Assembly (NCBI GenBank): GCA_937949725.1
Contig: CALECT010000064.1
Coordinates: forward strand, 1 to 57,655
Direction of reading: 5' to 3'
Length of the DNA: 57,655 bases
Origin: an uncultured Pseudanabaenaceae cyanobacterium
Lineage (GTDB): Bacteria > Cyanobacteriota > Cyanobacteriia > PCC-9006 > JAAUQQ01
In this document: piece after piece, positions 42,037 to 51,044 of the stretch
How positions within the stretch are numbered: position 1 is the stretch's first letter
Layout: every line of letters begins with the position of its first letter
Translations under genes and position numbers: made by a program
The notes under the pieces: generated by a model
Seen by the model: the letters and a program-made list of their open reading frames with translations, nothing else
Told to the model about the DNA's origin: nothing
Databases searched by the model: none

Positions 42037-44244
42037 ATGGTCCAGTCCTCGGCTCCATCCCCCACCCTATTGCGGTTCCAAGTCAGTGCCACCGGCGGTA
42101 GCGATCGCGCCGCTGGTAGTACCGCTGCGCCCCTCCGCACCCTCACCCAGGCCTTGAGCCGAGCCCAGGCTGGCACCGTGATCCAGCTTGCCCCCGGCAT
42201 CTACAATCGCAATTCCGGCGAGCAATTCCCCCTGGTGGTCCCCGCAGGGGTCATCCTCCTGGGCAATGAATCGAATCAAGGCAAAGACGTTCTGATCGAG
42301 GGCGGCGGCGACTATCGCAGCGCCATTCTCGGAGGACAAATCGTCGGCGTCGTTCTCCAAAATCAATCCCAGCTACGGGGCATCACCGTCAGTAATAAAG
42401 ATGCCAATGGCACTGGCGTCTGGATTGAATCCACGGACCCCGTCGTGCAAAACTGCACCCTGCGGAACTGTGGTCGCGAGGGCATGGTGGCCCTGGGCAG
42501 CGCCAATCCCCTCATCCGCGACAACCTCTTTCTACAAAACAAGACCAGCGGCATCACCCTCCTGCGCAACACCAAGGGGGAGATTTGGGGCAACGTCTGT
42601 CGTCAAATGCCCCTGGGCCTCGCAATGGGAGACAACTGCGGCTCCCTAGTGGCCAACAATCGCTTACTGGAAAACACCACGGGGATGGCGATCGCCGGTT
42701 CCGCCACGCCGGTGCTCCGCAACAACCGCATCGAAAACAGCAGCGAATCGGGCCTCGTCATTAGGGGTCAAGCCCAACCCGACCTGGGCAGTGACCAAGA
42801 CCCCGCCGCCAATGTCTTCCTCAACAACCGCAAGTTTGACCTAGACAACGGCACCAACCGCCGCCTCACCTCCGTGGGCAACCAGGTCAATCCCCAACGC
42901 AACCAGGGGCAAATTGACTTCAAGGCCAGCCAGTTAACTGAGCCTCGGCCTCTATTGGAGCCCGAAGCGATCGCCATTCCCCAGGGCGGCATCACCCCCG
43001 TCGCCCCCCCCAGCAGCAATCCTGCTCCCAGCCCGACTCCAGGCGGCAACACCGGAAACCCCAGCCCAACGCCCAGCACTGGCCTCACCGACGTCACCAA
43101 CCACTGGGCCAGCAGCTTTATCCAAGCTCTCGTCGCCCGCAATGTCATCTCTGGCTTCCCCGACAACAGCTTCCGCCCCAACAACTCCCTAACCCGCGCC
43201 GAATACGCCGCCATCATCGCCAAAGCTTTCAACCAGCCCCTCAAACGCCCCGGCATGAAATTCCAGGATGTGCGCGATAGCTTCTGGGGTGCCCAGGCCA
43301 TCCTCAAGGCCAACCGCATGGGCTTTATCGCGGGCTTCCCCGATGGGACATTTCGAGCAAATCAGCAGCTCACCAGGGTTCAGGCCATTGTTGCTCTGGT
43401 CAGCGGCTTGGGCCTGACCGGGGGCAGTCCGGGGTTGCTGGAGGTCTATAGCGATCGCGCCCAAATTCCCAGCTACGCGACCAATGCGATCGCCACCGCC
43501 ACCCAGCACCGCATCATCGTCAACTATCCCCAGCTCAACCAGCTTGAGCCCCTGCGTCCCATCAGCCGGGGCGAAATCGCCGTGATGATCTACCAGGCAC
43601 TAGTCGTCCTGCGCCAAGCCCCCGTCCTCGACTCCAACTTCATCCCCCAGCCCCTCGTCCCCAGCAGTCTGCGCGACGTCAATCGCCACTGGTCCGAGCC
43701 CTTCGTCCGGGCCATGGTGGACCAAAGCCTGCTACAAGGCTTCTCCGACGGCAGCTTCCAGCCCGATGCCGCTGTCAGCCGAGCCGAATATGCCGTCATG
43801 ATCGCCAAGGCTTTCAACCCCGTCGCCCTCAAGCCCGAGCCCAAATTCCAAGACATCAGCCCCAACTTCTGGGCTCGCTCCGCCATTCTCCAAGCCACTC
43901 GCGGCGGCTTCCTGGCAGGCTATGCCAATAGCCGCTTCCAGCCCGATCGCCCCATCTTGCGGGTTCAAGTTCTCCTATCTCTAGTGAGCGGCCTCAAGCT
44001 CACGGGCGGCCACCAGGGCTTGGTCAATCGCTTGGCCGATCAGGATGTCATTCCCAAATATGCCAAAGGGGCGATCGCCTCCGCCCTCCACAACCGCATC
44101 GTCGTCAACTACCCCGACCTAGACCGCCTCAGCCCCAGCCGCGAAGCCACCCGAGGCGAAGTTGCCGCCATGATCTACCAAGGCCTGCTTCAAAAAGGGC
44201 GCGTCCAAGCCCTTCCATCTCCCTACGTCATCATTCCGCGCTAG
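42037..44244 (+). CDS. Beta-helix (DUF1565) and six-SLH-domain protein
   Basis: A 735-residue protein. Residues 10-270 are a right-handed parallel beta-helix of the DUF1565 type (GSTAAPLRTLTQALSRAQAG, LAPGIYNRNSGEQFPLVVPA, repeated NN-R-x-x-N turns). A Pro/Ser-rich linker (about 315-345) leads to two tandem sets of three SLH repeats (345-525 and 550-725), seen as DVTNHWASSFIQALV / DVNRHWSEPFVRAMV and GFPDNSFRPNNSLTRAEYA / GFSDGSFQPDAAVSRAEYA. SLH domains bind secondary cell-wall polymer in the envelope. The frame upstream is open but has no ATG or GTG, and no signal peptide is visible at the chosen ATG, which is odd for a surface protein. Confidence 0.9.
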   Translation: MVQSSAPSPTLLRFQVSATGGSDRAAGSTAAPLRTLTQALSRAQAGTVIQLAPGIYNRNSGEQFPLVVPAGVILLGNESNQGKDVLIEGGGDYRSAILGGQIVGVVLQNQSQLRGITVSNKDANGTGVWIESTDPVVQNCTLRNCGREGMVALGSANPLIRDNLFLQNKTSGITLLRNTKGEIWGNVCRQMPLGLAMGDNCGSLVANNRLLENTTGMAIAGSATPVLRNNRIENSSESGLVIRGQAQPDLGSDQDPAANVFLNNRKFDLDNGTNRRLTSVGNQVNPQRNQGQIDFKASQLTEPRPLLEPEAIAIPQGGITPVAPPSSNPAPSPTPGGNTGNPSPTPSTGLTDVTNHWASSFIQALVARNVISGFPDNSFRPNNSLTRAEYAAIIAKAFNQPLKRPGMKFQDVRDSFWGAQAILKANRMGFIAGFPDGTFRANQQLTRVQAIVALVSGLGLTGGSPGLLEVYSDRAQIPSYATNAIATATQHRIIVNYPQLNQLEPLRPISRGEIAVMIYQALVVLRQAPVLDSNFIPQPLVPSSLRDVNRHWSEPFVRAMVDQSLLQGFSDGSFQPDAAVSRAEYAVMIAKAFNPVALKPEPKFQDISPNFWARSAILQATRGGFLAGYANSRFQPDRPILRVQVLLSLVSGLKLTGGHQGLVNRLADQDVIPKYAKGAIASALHNRIVVNYPDLDRLSPSREATRGEVAAMIYQGLLQKGRVQALPSPYVIIPR

Positions 44245-45003
44245 CCCATTGCTTGGATTAAATATTGGCAAAGCCAAAACAAGGAATGAGCAATAATACT
44301 CATCGCGTTATCAAAAGCATTCGATGGAAGATCGTTGTGAACTTTAGCCAGCACTGCAACAGAACTTCAGCGTGAGTTTGCTCCACAGTTATCCAACAAG
44401 ACCTCCCATAGAATCAAGTCGGCCAAAGCAAACTTCGAAGGCCCCATGCTGTTGAGAAGCTATTGCTCTTTCTAGTTCTCCAAATCTCAGGAAATCGGGG
44501 AATATGCTATCCACGCTCCCGCAATCCCCCTCCCCCACAAACCTGCCTAGAACCGACCGTTTAGCACCATATAGAGGTGAGTTGTCCGAAACTGTAACCC
44601 CACGCCAACAAATTCCCAGAAGAGCTAAGCACGAACAAACTTCAAATCGGATAGCAGCATTTTTTATTTGGGAAGGAATAAGAAACTTCACATTGTGACG
44701 TAGGGAATTGTGCAAGAGCACATCAAAACTCTCTAGTCAGAGCTTAGAACGCCTTACGTAAAGTTTCATACCGAAACTTTCTTATGTTTTGCAAACTTCG
44801 GGCAGGTATCACAACCATCCAGCGCGATCGCAACAGAAGATTAGTTCATACGCAAGCAAGAAAGATACATTCTCACGCTTTAGACGGCTTTCGAAACTGT
44901 CCATTGGAGTGAGGTCATTTTCAGAAATTCATTTGAGAATGGATGTATCAGGGAAATAGGAGCAAGCGATTCGCACGATTTCTTAAGGGGGGTTATCCAG
45001 ATC
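44245..45003. other. AT-richer non-coding stretch
   Basis: About 760 bases. Some frames are open for about 100 codons on the minus strand near 44389-44721, but their composition is not protein-like. No repeat or RNA gene was recognised. The last ~50 bases hold the leader of the secreted protein gene, including an AAGGGGGG ribosome site. Confidence 0.45.
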
Positions 45004-45552
45004 ATGTCTACATTCAACTTTGCCCAGCGCGTTCTTAGCGCAACCTGGATTCGCCCATCACGACTCACGGCTGTGTTAACCCTAGGTTTCATTGCCCTCC
45101 AGTCAACAACCCTCGCCGCCCAAGCCATGACTCGCCAAACCGCGATTCAATTGGCCATGGTCAGTGCTGTCCCCCTACCTCGCGCCTCCGGCAACCATCT
45201 GGAAAATGGCGTTCACTTCTTCGGTGAAGCAAGTAAGCGAGATCAACTGGGTAGCACCTATATGATTTTTGAAGTCAAGGACAGTAAAGTTCTTGGTGCT
45301 GTCTTCGCTCCCAACTCCTCCTATAACTGCTTCGAAGGTCGTTTCAATAATGAGCAACTTGCATTGCGCATTGAAGATGCCTACGACAGCAGTGTCTACA
45401 CCCATGAGATTGCACTGGAGCAGAAAGCAATTGTGGCTTCCAGCAACCTTCAATCTGTAGATATGCAGATGGGCCTAGAAGGGATGAAATCCTTAAGCAG
45501 CATCAAAGACCAGGAAACGAGCATGCTGGCCACTTGCCAAGCCGAGCTGTAA
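45004..45552 (+). CDS. Secreted hypothetical protein
   Basis: A 182-residue protein with a signal peptide (SRLTAVLTLGFIALQSTTLA, cleavage probably near AQA at 40-42). The mature part of about 140 residues has a mixed beta/alpha pattern; the segment YMIFEVKDSKVLGAVFAPNS then SYNCFEGRF, and a C-terminal Cys (MLATCQAEL) may form one disulfide. No known family was recognised. The ribosome site aaggggggt lies upstream. A strong terminator follows, so the gene is a single unit. Confidence 0.75.
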   Translation: MSTFNFAQRVLSATWIRPSRLTAVLTLGFIALQSTTLAAQAMTRQTAIQLAMVSAVPLPRASGNHLENGVHFFGEASKRDQLGSTYMIFEVKDSKVLGAVFAPNSSYNCFEGRFNNEQLALRIEDAYDSSVYTHEIALEQKAIVASSNLQSVDMQMGLEGMKSLSSIKDQETSMLATCQAEL

Positions 45553-45630
45553 AACCAGTGGCTTGAGCATTCAGTGACTAAATCTCCATGAGTTGATTGT
45601 CGAGTCGCGAAGAGAATATGTCAGTATCGC

Positions 45631-45672
45631 AAAGACAAAAGCCAGTTCCTATGGGAGCTGGCTTTTGTCTTT
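45631..45672 (+). terminator. Intrinsic terminator after secreted hypothetical gene
   Basis: Nineteen pairs with one G-U, aaagacaaaagccagttcc / ggagctggcttttgtcttt, loop tatg. From here to purS at 45871 only a short palindrome (ggcgcactgcgcc, 45828-45840), typical of cyanobacterial intergenic repeats, was seen. Confidence 0.88.
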
Positions 45673-45870
45673 GGAGCAGCCCCAAGCAAGTCAATGAGTT
45701 TGGCTTCACCCTACTCATTTCTACAGCTATCTCTCCCCAAGGTGACGAACAATGGAGAGAGCAAACCAGAAGACCCGGTCGAGATAGAATAACGAGGTGA
45801 GTTTGGGGCCATATCGCCCAAGACTCCGGCGCACTGCGCCACCCTACAATCCTCGTCCTGGTTCGATCCC

Positions 45871-46125
45871 GTGACCCAATATCAAGCCAAAATTTACGTC
45901 ACCCTGCGCCCCTCTGTGCTGGACCCTGCTGGCACTGCCGTGGAAACGGGCCTCCAGCACCTCGGCCATGACGGCATCGAAGGGGTGCGCATCGGCAAAT
46001 ATGTAGAGTTGAAGCTCGCTGCTGAAAACGAAGATGCTGCCAAGCAAAAGCTAGATCAGGTGTGCGACCAACTGCTGGCCAATCCGGTGATTGAGAACTA
46101 TCGCTTTGAGCTTGCTGCTGCATAG
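45871..46125 (+). CDS. purS: Phosphoribosylformylglycinamidine synthase subunit PurS
   Basis: An 84-residue protein starting at a GTG. YQAKIYVTLRPSVLDPAGTA and IEGVRIGKYVELKLA are the family's two repeats. PurS, PurQ and PurL together convert FGAR to FGAM in purine synthesis; PurS is the small dimeric bridge between the glutaminase and synthetase. It is followed by purQ after 66 bases on the same strand; purL is not in the window. Confidence 0.94.
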   Translation: MTQYQAKIYVTLRPSVLDPAGTAVETGLQHLGHDGIEGVRIGKYVELKLAAENEDAAKQKLDQVCDQLLANPVIENYRFELAAA

Positions 46126-46191
46126 AGATTGCAAGCGGAGATGCAAGGCATTGCATCTATAGACAGGCAGAAGCATCAGCAAGGTATCAGC

Positions 46192-46881
46192 ATGAAATTT
46201 GGCATTATTGTTTTCCCCGGCTCCAACTGCGATCGCGACATGCAGTGGGTGGCCCAGGGCATTCTCAAACAGCCCACCCGCATGGTCTGGCATGAGGACA
46301 GCGACCTCTCGGACATCGACATTGTGGTGGTGCCCGGTGGCTTTAGCTATGGGGATTATTTGCGCTGTGGGGCGATCGCTCGCTTCTCCCCCGCCATGAA
46401 ATCCACCGTGGAACATGCCAAGGCGAGTAAGCCGGTGTTGGGCATTTGCAATGGCTTCCAGATTTTGACCGAGGCGGGGTTGCTGCCGGGAGCTTTGGTG
46501 CGGAATGCGAACTTGCACTTTGTGTGCGATCGCGTCCCCCTCACCGTCGAGCGTAACGACCTGATTTGGACCAAGAACTACAGTCAGGGCCAAACCATCA
46601 CCATCCCCGTTGCCCACGGCGAAGGCCGCTACCACGCTGACGATGACCAGCTCAAACGCCTCGAAGACAACAACCAAGTGGTCTTCCGCTACAGCAAAGG
46701 CGAGAACGGAGATTCAGCCAATCCAAACGGCTCCTGCAACGACATCGCGGGCATCTGCAATGAGCAAGGCAACGTCATGGGCATGATGCCCCACCCCGAG
46801 CGCGCCTCCGATGCCGTCACGGGCAGCACCGATGGTCTAGCCCTGTTCGAGGGCTTGGTCAAAACCTTGGTCGCAGCTTAG
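46192..46881 (+). CDS. purQ: Phosphoribosylformylglycinamidine synthase subunit PurQ
   Basis: A 229-residue class I glutamine amidotransferase supplying ammonia to PurL. It starts [19 protein letters not shown], the standard opening; an ATG 63 bases upstream in frame is not needed. The nucleophilic Cys is in [20 protein letters not shown], and the His-x-Glu pair is in [14 protein letters not shown]. Second gene of the purS-purQ unit. Confidence 0.95.
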   Translation: MKFGIIVFPGSNCDRDMQWVAQGILKQPTRMVWHEDSDLSDIDIVVVPGGFSYGDYLRCGAIARFSPAMKSTVEHAKASKPVLGICNGFQILTEAGLLPGALVRNANLHFVCDRVPLTVERNDLIWTKNYSQGQTITIPVAHGEGRYHADDDQLKRLEDNNQVVFRYSKGENGDSANPNGSCNDIAGICNEQGNVMGMMPHPERASDAVTGSTDGLALFEGLVKTLVAA

Positions 46882-46920
46882 ATATCAGCGCTGATAGCGA
46901 TCAGAGAAGATTCAACCCTG

Positions 46921-46948
46921 GTAGGGACATGGCATGCCATGTCCCTAC
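46921..46948. repeat. Perfect 28-bp palindrome
   Basis: gtagggacatggca followed directly by its complement tgccatgtccctac, with no loop. It lies 39 bases upstream of the glycosyltransferase start, in the short purQ-glycosyltransferase gap. A decayed copy is at 28229 and a related element in leuS at 37784. Palindromes beginning GTAGGGAC are, as I recall, frequent in cyanobacterial genomes. Confidence 0.92.
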
Positions 46949-46987
46949 AGTGGTATTAAGGTCCCAACACATTCGTATTTCCCTGCA

Positions 46988-48007
46988 ATGGCCAACCGCC
47001 CACTGCGCAAGCTCTACTTCCTCGTCCCCGGCACCAGCGGAGCCTTTCATGGCGGCGGCCTCTTTGCTGAACTCAAAACCATGGCCCTGGCCCAAGAGCT
47101 CTGCGAAGCCGCCGTCGTCACCTACCGTCAACGCGAGGCGGAGCATCCTTTTTTATCAGACCTATTGAGCAGCGGCGACAGCCAGAACTGCGCCTTCATC
47201 ATCGGCTGGGGCTTCGACACACCAAAGGTGCTGAAGCAACTTCAAGGCCACCACGCCATCTACCATGCTCACAGCTCAGGCTATGGCTTCCGCATCCCTG
47301 CCTCAGTCCCCATCATCACCGTCAGCCGCAACACCTTGGGCTATTGGGGCCAGTGGGCCAACAATGGGTTGCTGTACCATCTACCCAACGAAATTTCCCC
47401 AGAGTTCAGCAACAACAAGACTGAGCGCACCATCGACGTTCTCATTCAGGCTCGCAAGTCATCCCAGTACTTGCTCAAGCAACTTATCCCTGCCCTCCAG
47501 GCCAGACATAATGTTTACGTCCTAGACCATTTTGTGGAGGATTTGCCGGGGCTGTTCAACCAGGCCAAAGTCTATCTCTACGATTCAGCGGAATACTGGG
47601 CCATTAGCGGTGTAACCGAAGGCTTTGGCCTGCCGCCCTTGGAAGCGATGGCCTGCGGCTGTCAGGTATTTTCCAGCGTCAACCATGGCCTGTCGGACTT
47701 TTTGGACCCTGGGTTTAATTGCCAGAAGATTGGTGGTTACTCGCTGGACTATGACTTGCAGCGAATTGAGGCGGCGGTGCGGGAGCCAAAGCCGGTTGCA
47801 GGTTTAGAGGCGCTTTTAGATGGGCATCGACGCGATCGCCTCCTCCAACGCTTCCAAGTCATCCTCACCGAAATCAACGCCTTCTTCGACCACCAGGACC
47901 AAAATCCCCAGCCCAAACAACTGGTTCCAGGCCTAGACCCCTGGCGACTCAAACGCCTCTGGCTCAACTCCACCCTGGGAAAAATTCGCAAAAAATTGGG
48001 CCGATGA
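46988..48007 (+). CDS. Glycosyltransferase (GT-B, family 4-like)
   Basis: A 339-residue glycosyltransferase. LYFLVPGTSGAFHGGGLFAE is an N-terminal GT-B fold start, and VTEGFGLPPLEAMACGCQVF with ESGL-type acidic residue and SSVNHGLSDFL is the family C-terminal sugar-nucleotide site (E-x7-E). The donor and acceptor are unknown; the middle part (HHAIYHAHSSGYGFRIP) suggests an unusual substrate domain. I use the ATG at 46988; upstream codons are encoded by the palindrome spacer. The basic C-terminus (LNSTLGKIRKKLGR) may bind membrane. Confidence 0.88.
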   Translation: MANRPLRKLYFLVPGTSGAFHGGGLFAELKTMALAQELCEAAVVTYRQREAEHPFLSDLLSSGDSQNCAFIIGWGFDTPKVLKQLQGHHAIYHAHSSGYGFRIPASVPIITVSRNTLGYWGQWANNGLLYHLPNEISPEFSNNKTERTIDVLIQARKSSQYLLKQLIPALQARHNVYVLDHFVEDLPGLFNQAKVYLYDSAEYWAISGVTEGFGLPPLEAMACGCQVFSSVNHGLSDFLDPGFNCQKIGGYSLDYDLQRIEAAVREPKPVAGLEALLDGHRRDRLLQRFQVILTEINAFFDHQDQNPQPKQLVPGLDPWRLKRLWLNSTLGKIRKKLGR

Positions 48008-48085
48008 GCTGCACGAATTACAACGCATCGACCCAGTTGGAATATCAATCAGGACGCTCACAGGGCAACGAACATGGCAATGCCC

Positions 48086-48928
48086 CTACTGGACGTCATC
48101 TCCTAGGTTGAACAAGAAGGGGACGCCACCGCCACCGTCTTTGCCCATCACTAGCACTTTAGGCATCTGGGCACCGCCTTCACGCCAGGCCTGAATAGCC
48201 TCTTTCTCAAGCACCAACTGTCCGCCAGTGTCTTTCAATGTTTCGGCCAGCAGACGCTGAGCTTCGGCTTTACCTTTGGCGCGGTTCACATCAGCCTGGG
48301 CTTCCTGCTCTGCTTCTTGGGCAACGTAAACCGCTCGCTGGGCACGCTGTTCCGCGATTTGCTTCTCTTCAACCGCCTTAGCAAAGTCTGTGGAGAAGTT
48401 GAGGTCAATCACACTGGTATCCAGCACGATGACGCCGTATTTTTCCAAACGCAAACTCAAGGTGTCATCAAAATCCTGCTTCAGCGCAGAACGTTGAGTA
48501 ATCGACTCCTCAGCCGTGCGCAGGGAAGCCGTAATCTTGAACGCCTCTTGCGTTTGAGGAGCCACAATCTTGGTGACCAAGTTTTGTAGCGAGCCCTGCT
48601 TACGACGAATTTCTACCACTCTGCTGGAATCGAGGCGGAAGTTAATGGCAAACCGCGCCGTCAGCTCCTGCAAGTCTCTTGTAGAGCTCTGGGCAGGAAC
48701 TTCGAACTTTTGCACTGTGGTGTCATACACATCCACTCTTGCCACAAAAGGTGGCTTGACGTGGATGCCTTCTAGCAAAACACCGTCTTGGGACTTACCC
48801 AAAATGCTGATAACTCCCGCCTGGCCAGGGTTAATGATGACAAAGGCGTTGAGGGCGAGGAAGACGATGATTGCGGCGATCGTGCCAAAAATTGACAGCG
48901 AGAGATTAGGCGGTGTCGCAGATTTCAT
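48086..48928 (-). CDS. Prohibitin/SPFH-domain membrane protein
   Basis: A 280-residue protein with one N-terminal membrane anchor (LSIFGTIAAIIVFLALNAFV) and an SPFH/band-7 domain (NPGQAGVISILGKSQDGVLL then GIHVKPPFVARVDVYDTTVQ). A long helical coiled-coil tail (about 195-245, EEKQIAEQRAQRAVYVAQEA) follows. In cyanobacteria prohibitins form ring assemblies at thylakoid or plasma membrane and are linked to FtsH protease function. It stands alone; a GGGCGGGTTT-family repeat lies upstream of it and downstream of hisG. Confidence 0.9.
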   Translation of the reverse strand: MKSATPPNLSLSIFGTIAAIIVFLALNAFVIINPGQAGVISILGKSQDGVLLEGIHVKPPFVARVDVYDTTVQKFEVPAQSSTRDLQELTARFAINFRLDSSRVVEIRRKQGSLQNLVTKIVAPQTQEAFKITASLRTAEESITQRSALKQDFDDTLSLRLEKYGVIVLDTSVIDLNFSTDFAKAVEEKQIAEQRAQRAVYVAQEAEQEAQADVNRAKGKAEAQRLLAETLKDTGGQLVLEKEAIQAWREGGAQMPKVLVMGKDGGGGVPFLFNLGDDVQ

Positions 48929-49073
48929 GAAGCCTACAAATTACAGGTCTCTCCAGGATGACGCACAATGCTTCGCCGAGGGGGAGCAGAGACCCGACTT
49001 GATGGGGTTTGAAACAATCTCTACCGACTCGCTCTGATGGCTCAATATGGATCTGCAAGCATCGGGCTTCTGC

Positions 49074-49140
49074 GTAAGGGCGGGTTTAGCAGCTATTTCG
49101 CGCTGCTGCCGCAGGACTTTTAGGCAAAACCCGCCCTTAC
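49074..49140. repeat. GGGCGGGTTT-family inverted-repeat element
   Basis: The arms gtaagggcgggttt (49074-49087) and aaacccgcccttac (49127-49140) are a perfect 14-bp pair enclosing about 39 bases that contain a smaller gctgctgcc-type hairpin. It is 67 bp in total, the same ends as the outer arms of 40226-40372. It ends 20 bases from the hisG stop and could act as its 3' end. Confidence 0.88.
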
Positions 49141-49159
49141 AGTTGGCCTGTGGTGATAT

Positions 49160-49804
49160 CTATACCTTCGCCGTTACCAACTCGCGAATCTGCTCCACTA
49201 CATCGCCCATACCGTCTTGATTGAGGCGATAGCTCAAGGGATGGCCCACCAATCGAGCCGTGCTGTTGAACAGTACATCCGTCTCCCGTAAACCGTTTTC
49301 CCGCAGGGTGGTGCCTGTCTCGACGATATCGACGATCGCCTCCGAAATCCCCGTAATCGGCCCCAACTCCACGGCCCCTGACAAATAAACGAGCTCCACC
49401 GGAATATCCAAATCGTGGAAATACTCCCGCGAGCAATTCACTAAAGTCGAAGCCACCCGCATGTGAGCCGGAAAATCCAGCGCCGACTGATAGCGACTGT
49501 CATTCTTCACCGCCACCGAAACCCGGCAACCACCAAAGCCCAAATCCACCAGGTGGGCCACATTGGGGCGCTTCTCCTTGAGCACGTCATAACCAACAAT
49601 CCCTAAATGAGCCTGGCCATACTCCACATACACCGGCACATCACCATTACGCACCTTCAACGCTCGCACCCGCCCCGTGGGCTCCACAATTTGCAATTGG
49701 CGCATGCCCGGCTCCAAAAAAGCACTAAAATCCAGCCCAATGGACTGAAACATACGAATGCTTTCTTTGAGCAAGCCGCCTTTGGCGAGGGCAACAGTTA
49801 GCAT
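49160..49804 (-). CDS. hisG: ATP phosphoribosyltransferase, short form (HisG-S)
   Basis: A 214-residue enzyme of the first step of histidine synthesis, joining ATP and PRPP. It starts [20 protein letters not shown], and [20 protein letters not shown] then GTTLRENGL is the phosphate-binding region. The short form lacks the C-terminal regulatory ACT-like domain and needs HisZ, which must be encoded elsewhere, for activity and feedback control. Confidence 0.95.
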   Translation of the reverse strand: MLTVALAKGGLLKESIRMFQSIGLDFSAFLEPGMRQLQIVEPTGRVRALKVRNGDVPVYVEYGQAHLGIVGYDVLKEKRPNVAHLVDLGFGGCRVSVAVKNDSRYQSALDFPAHMRVASTLVNCSREYFHDLDIPVELVYLSGAVELGPITGISEAIVDIVETGTTLRENGLRETDVLFNSTARLVGHPLSYRLNQDGMGDVVEQIRELVTAKV

Positions 49805-50000
49805 GGATGGGAGCCCGAAAGTTTTAGGTAATCGTCATAGCCTGGTTTACTGTTCGAACAGACGAACCGATTCGTTTGTCCAAACGCAGACCGGCTCTAA
49901 TCCTATCAAGCCAAGCCTGACCTCCTAAAGCCTTTTACCGACAAACCCTTAATTCATCCCTTAGCGGACTCAAACGGACATAACCCATCCCTTAACGACC

Positions 50001-50687
50001 GTGCGCATCCTCCTCGTTGACGACGAACCCGAACTCACCGCCCCCCTCAGCCGAGTCCTCCAGCAGGAGGGCTACAGCGTCGACATCGCCCAAACCGGCC
50101 AAACCGGCCTCAACCTGGCCCAAACCGAACCCTACGATCTCCTCATCCTCGACTGGATGCTCCCCGAACTCTCCGGCGTAGAAATTTGCCAACAGCTACG
50201 GCAACAGGGTCACAACACCCCAGTCCTCTTCCTCACCGCTAAAGACACCCTCGACGATCGCGTCCAAGGCCTCGATGCCGGAGCCAACGACTACCTAATC
50301 AAACCTTTCGAACTGCGCGAACTCCTTGCCCGCGTCCGCGCCCAACTCCGCACCAACAGCCCCAACATTGAACCAACAGCCCCCAGCAATCTCCTCAAAG
50401 TCGAAGACCTCGAACTCGATTCCATGAATCAAGTCGCCCATCGCAACGGAAAAGCGATCGAACTCTCTGAGAAAGAAACTCGTCTGCTGACCTATCTCAT
50501 GCAACACCCGGCCCAGTTGCTGACGCATGAACAGATCCAAGAGTTTTTATGGGGGGGAGATCGCGCCCTCGCCAGCAATGTCCTGGCTGCCCAGATTCGT
50601 CTCCTGCGCCGCAAAATTGAAACAAAGGGCAGTCCTACCCTGATTCACACTGTTTATGGGAAAGGCTATCGGTTTGGGAATGGGTAG
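50001..50687 (+). CDS. OmpR/PhoB-family response regulator (orphan)
   Basis: A 228-residue regulator starting at GTG. The receiver has LVDDEPELT, phospho-Asp in DLLILDWMLPELSGVEI, and Thr/Lys in LFLTAKDTLDDRV and DYLIKPFELRELLARVRAQL. The winged-helix domain from about 130 ends ASNVLAAQIRLLRRKIETKG and LIHTVYGKGYRFGNG. It resembles the RppA/NrsR branch of cyanobacterial regulators in its receiver wording. No histidine kinase is adjacent; downstream is a minisatellite instead of the expected partner. Confidence 0.93.
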   Translation: MRILLVDDEPELTAPLSRVLQQEGYSVDIAQTGQTGLNLAQTEPYDLLILDWMLPELSGVEICQQLRQQGHNTPVLFLTAKDTLDDRVQGLDAGANDYLIKPFELRELLARVRAQLRTNSPNIEPTAPSNLLKVEDLELDSMNQVAHRNGKAIELSEKETRLLTYLMQHPAQLLTHEQIQEFLWGGDRALASNVLAAQIRLLRRKIETKGSPTLIHTVYGKGYRFGNG

Positions 50688-51044
50688 AGACAAGAGACAA
50701 ATCCTCCTCTCTCCTAAAGGAGAAAGGGGACTTGAGACAAAACGGGGAGCTGACACAGAACGGGGAGCTGGCACAGAACGGGGACTTGAGATAAAACGGG
50801 GACTTGAAACAAAACCGGTCAGGCTTCGCCTGAACGTATGCAGCGATCATTCCTAGCCTGCAAAAATGCCCAAAGAAGTCACAGCCTGATCAGTACTGAC
50901 TCTCAAACAGTGAAGCGACCCAACAGCCCTCGTTTCTCTGAAGATATAAGAGCTGGTTTTCCCCTAATCTGCTGTGCTAATACCTAGCTAGGGCAGGAAA
51001 GTTCAGCTCTTTGCATAACTGTGATTTTATTAAATTCGCTTGCT
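50688..51044. other. Non-coding stretch with minisatellite
   Basis: About 355 bases between the regulator's stop and the pepA stop. The first part is the 18-bp tandem array (50726-50815); the rest has an inverted repeat caggcttcgcctg near 50820-50832 and no gene. Confidence 0.6.
50726..50815. repeat. Minisatellite of five 18-bp units
   Basis: Five contiguous units of the form gggg-a-n-c/t-tg-n-n-a-c/t-a-n-aac: units 1, 4 and 5 read ggggacttgaga(c/t)aaaac or a one-base variant, and units 2 and 3 read ggggagctg(a/g)cacagaac. The two types are nested (A-B-B-A-A). Unit length is a multiple of three, and one plus-strand frame reads RGLETK / RGADTE / RGAGTE through the array, but no reliable start precedes it. 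Confidence 0.9.

Noticed and set aside
44389..44721. 110-codon minus-strand frame in the spacer after the SLH gene
   Set aside because: Composition is not protein-like, there is no ribosome site and no recognisable family; more likely chance in AT-richer DNA.
50656..50856. 66-residue protein encoded through the 18-bp minisatellite
   Set aside because: It begins inside the response-regulator gene in another frame, has no ribosome site and consists mainly of repeat units; recorded as a repeat instead.
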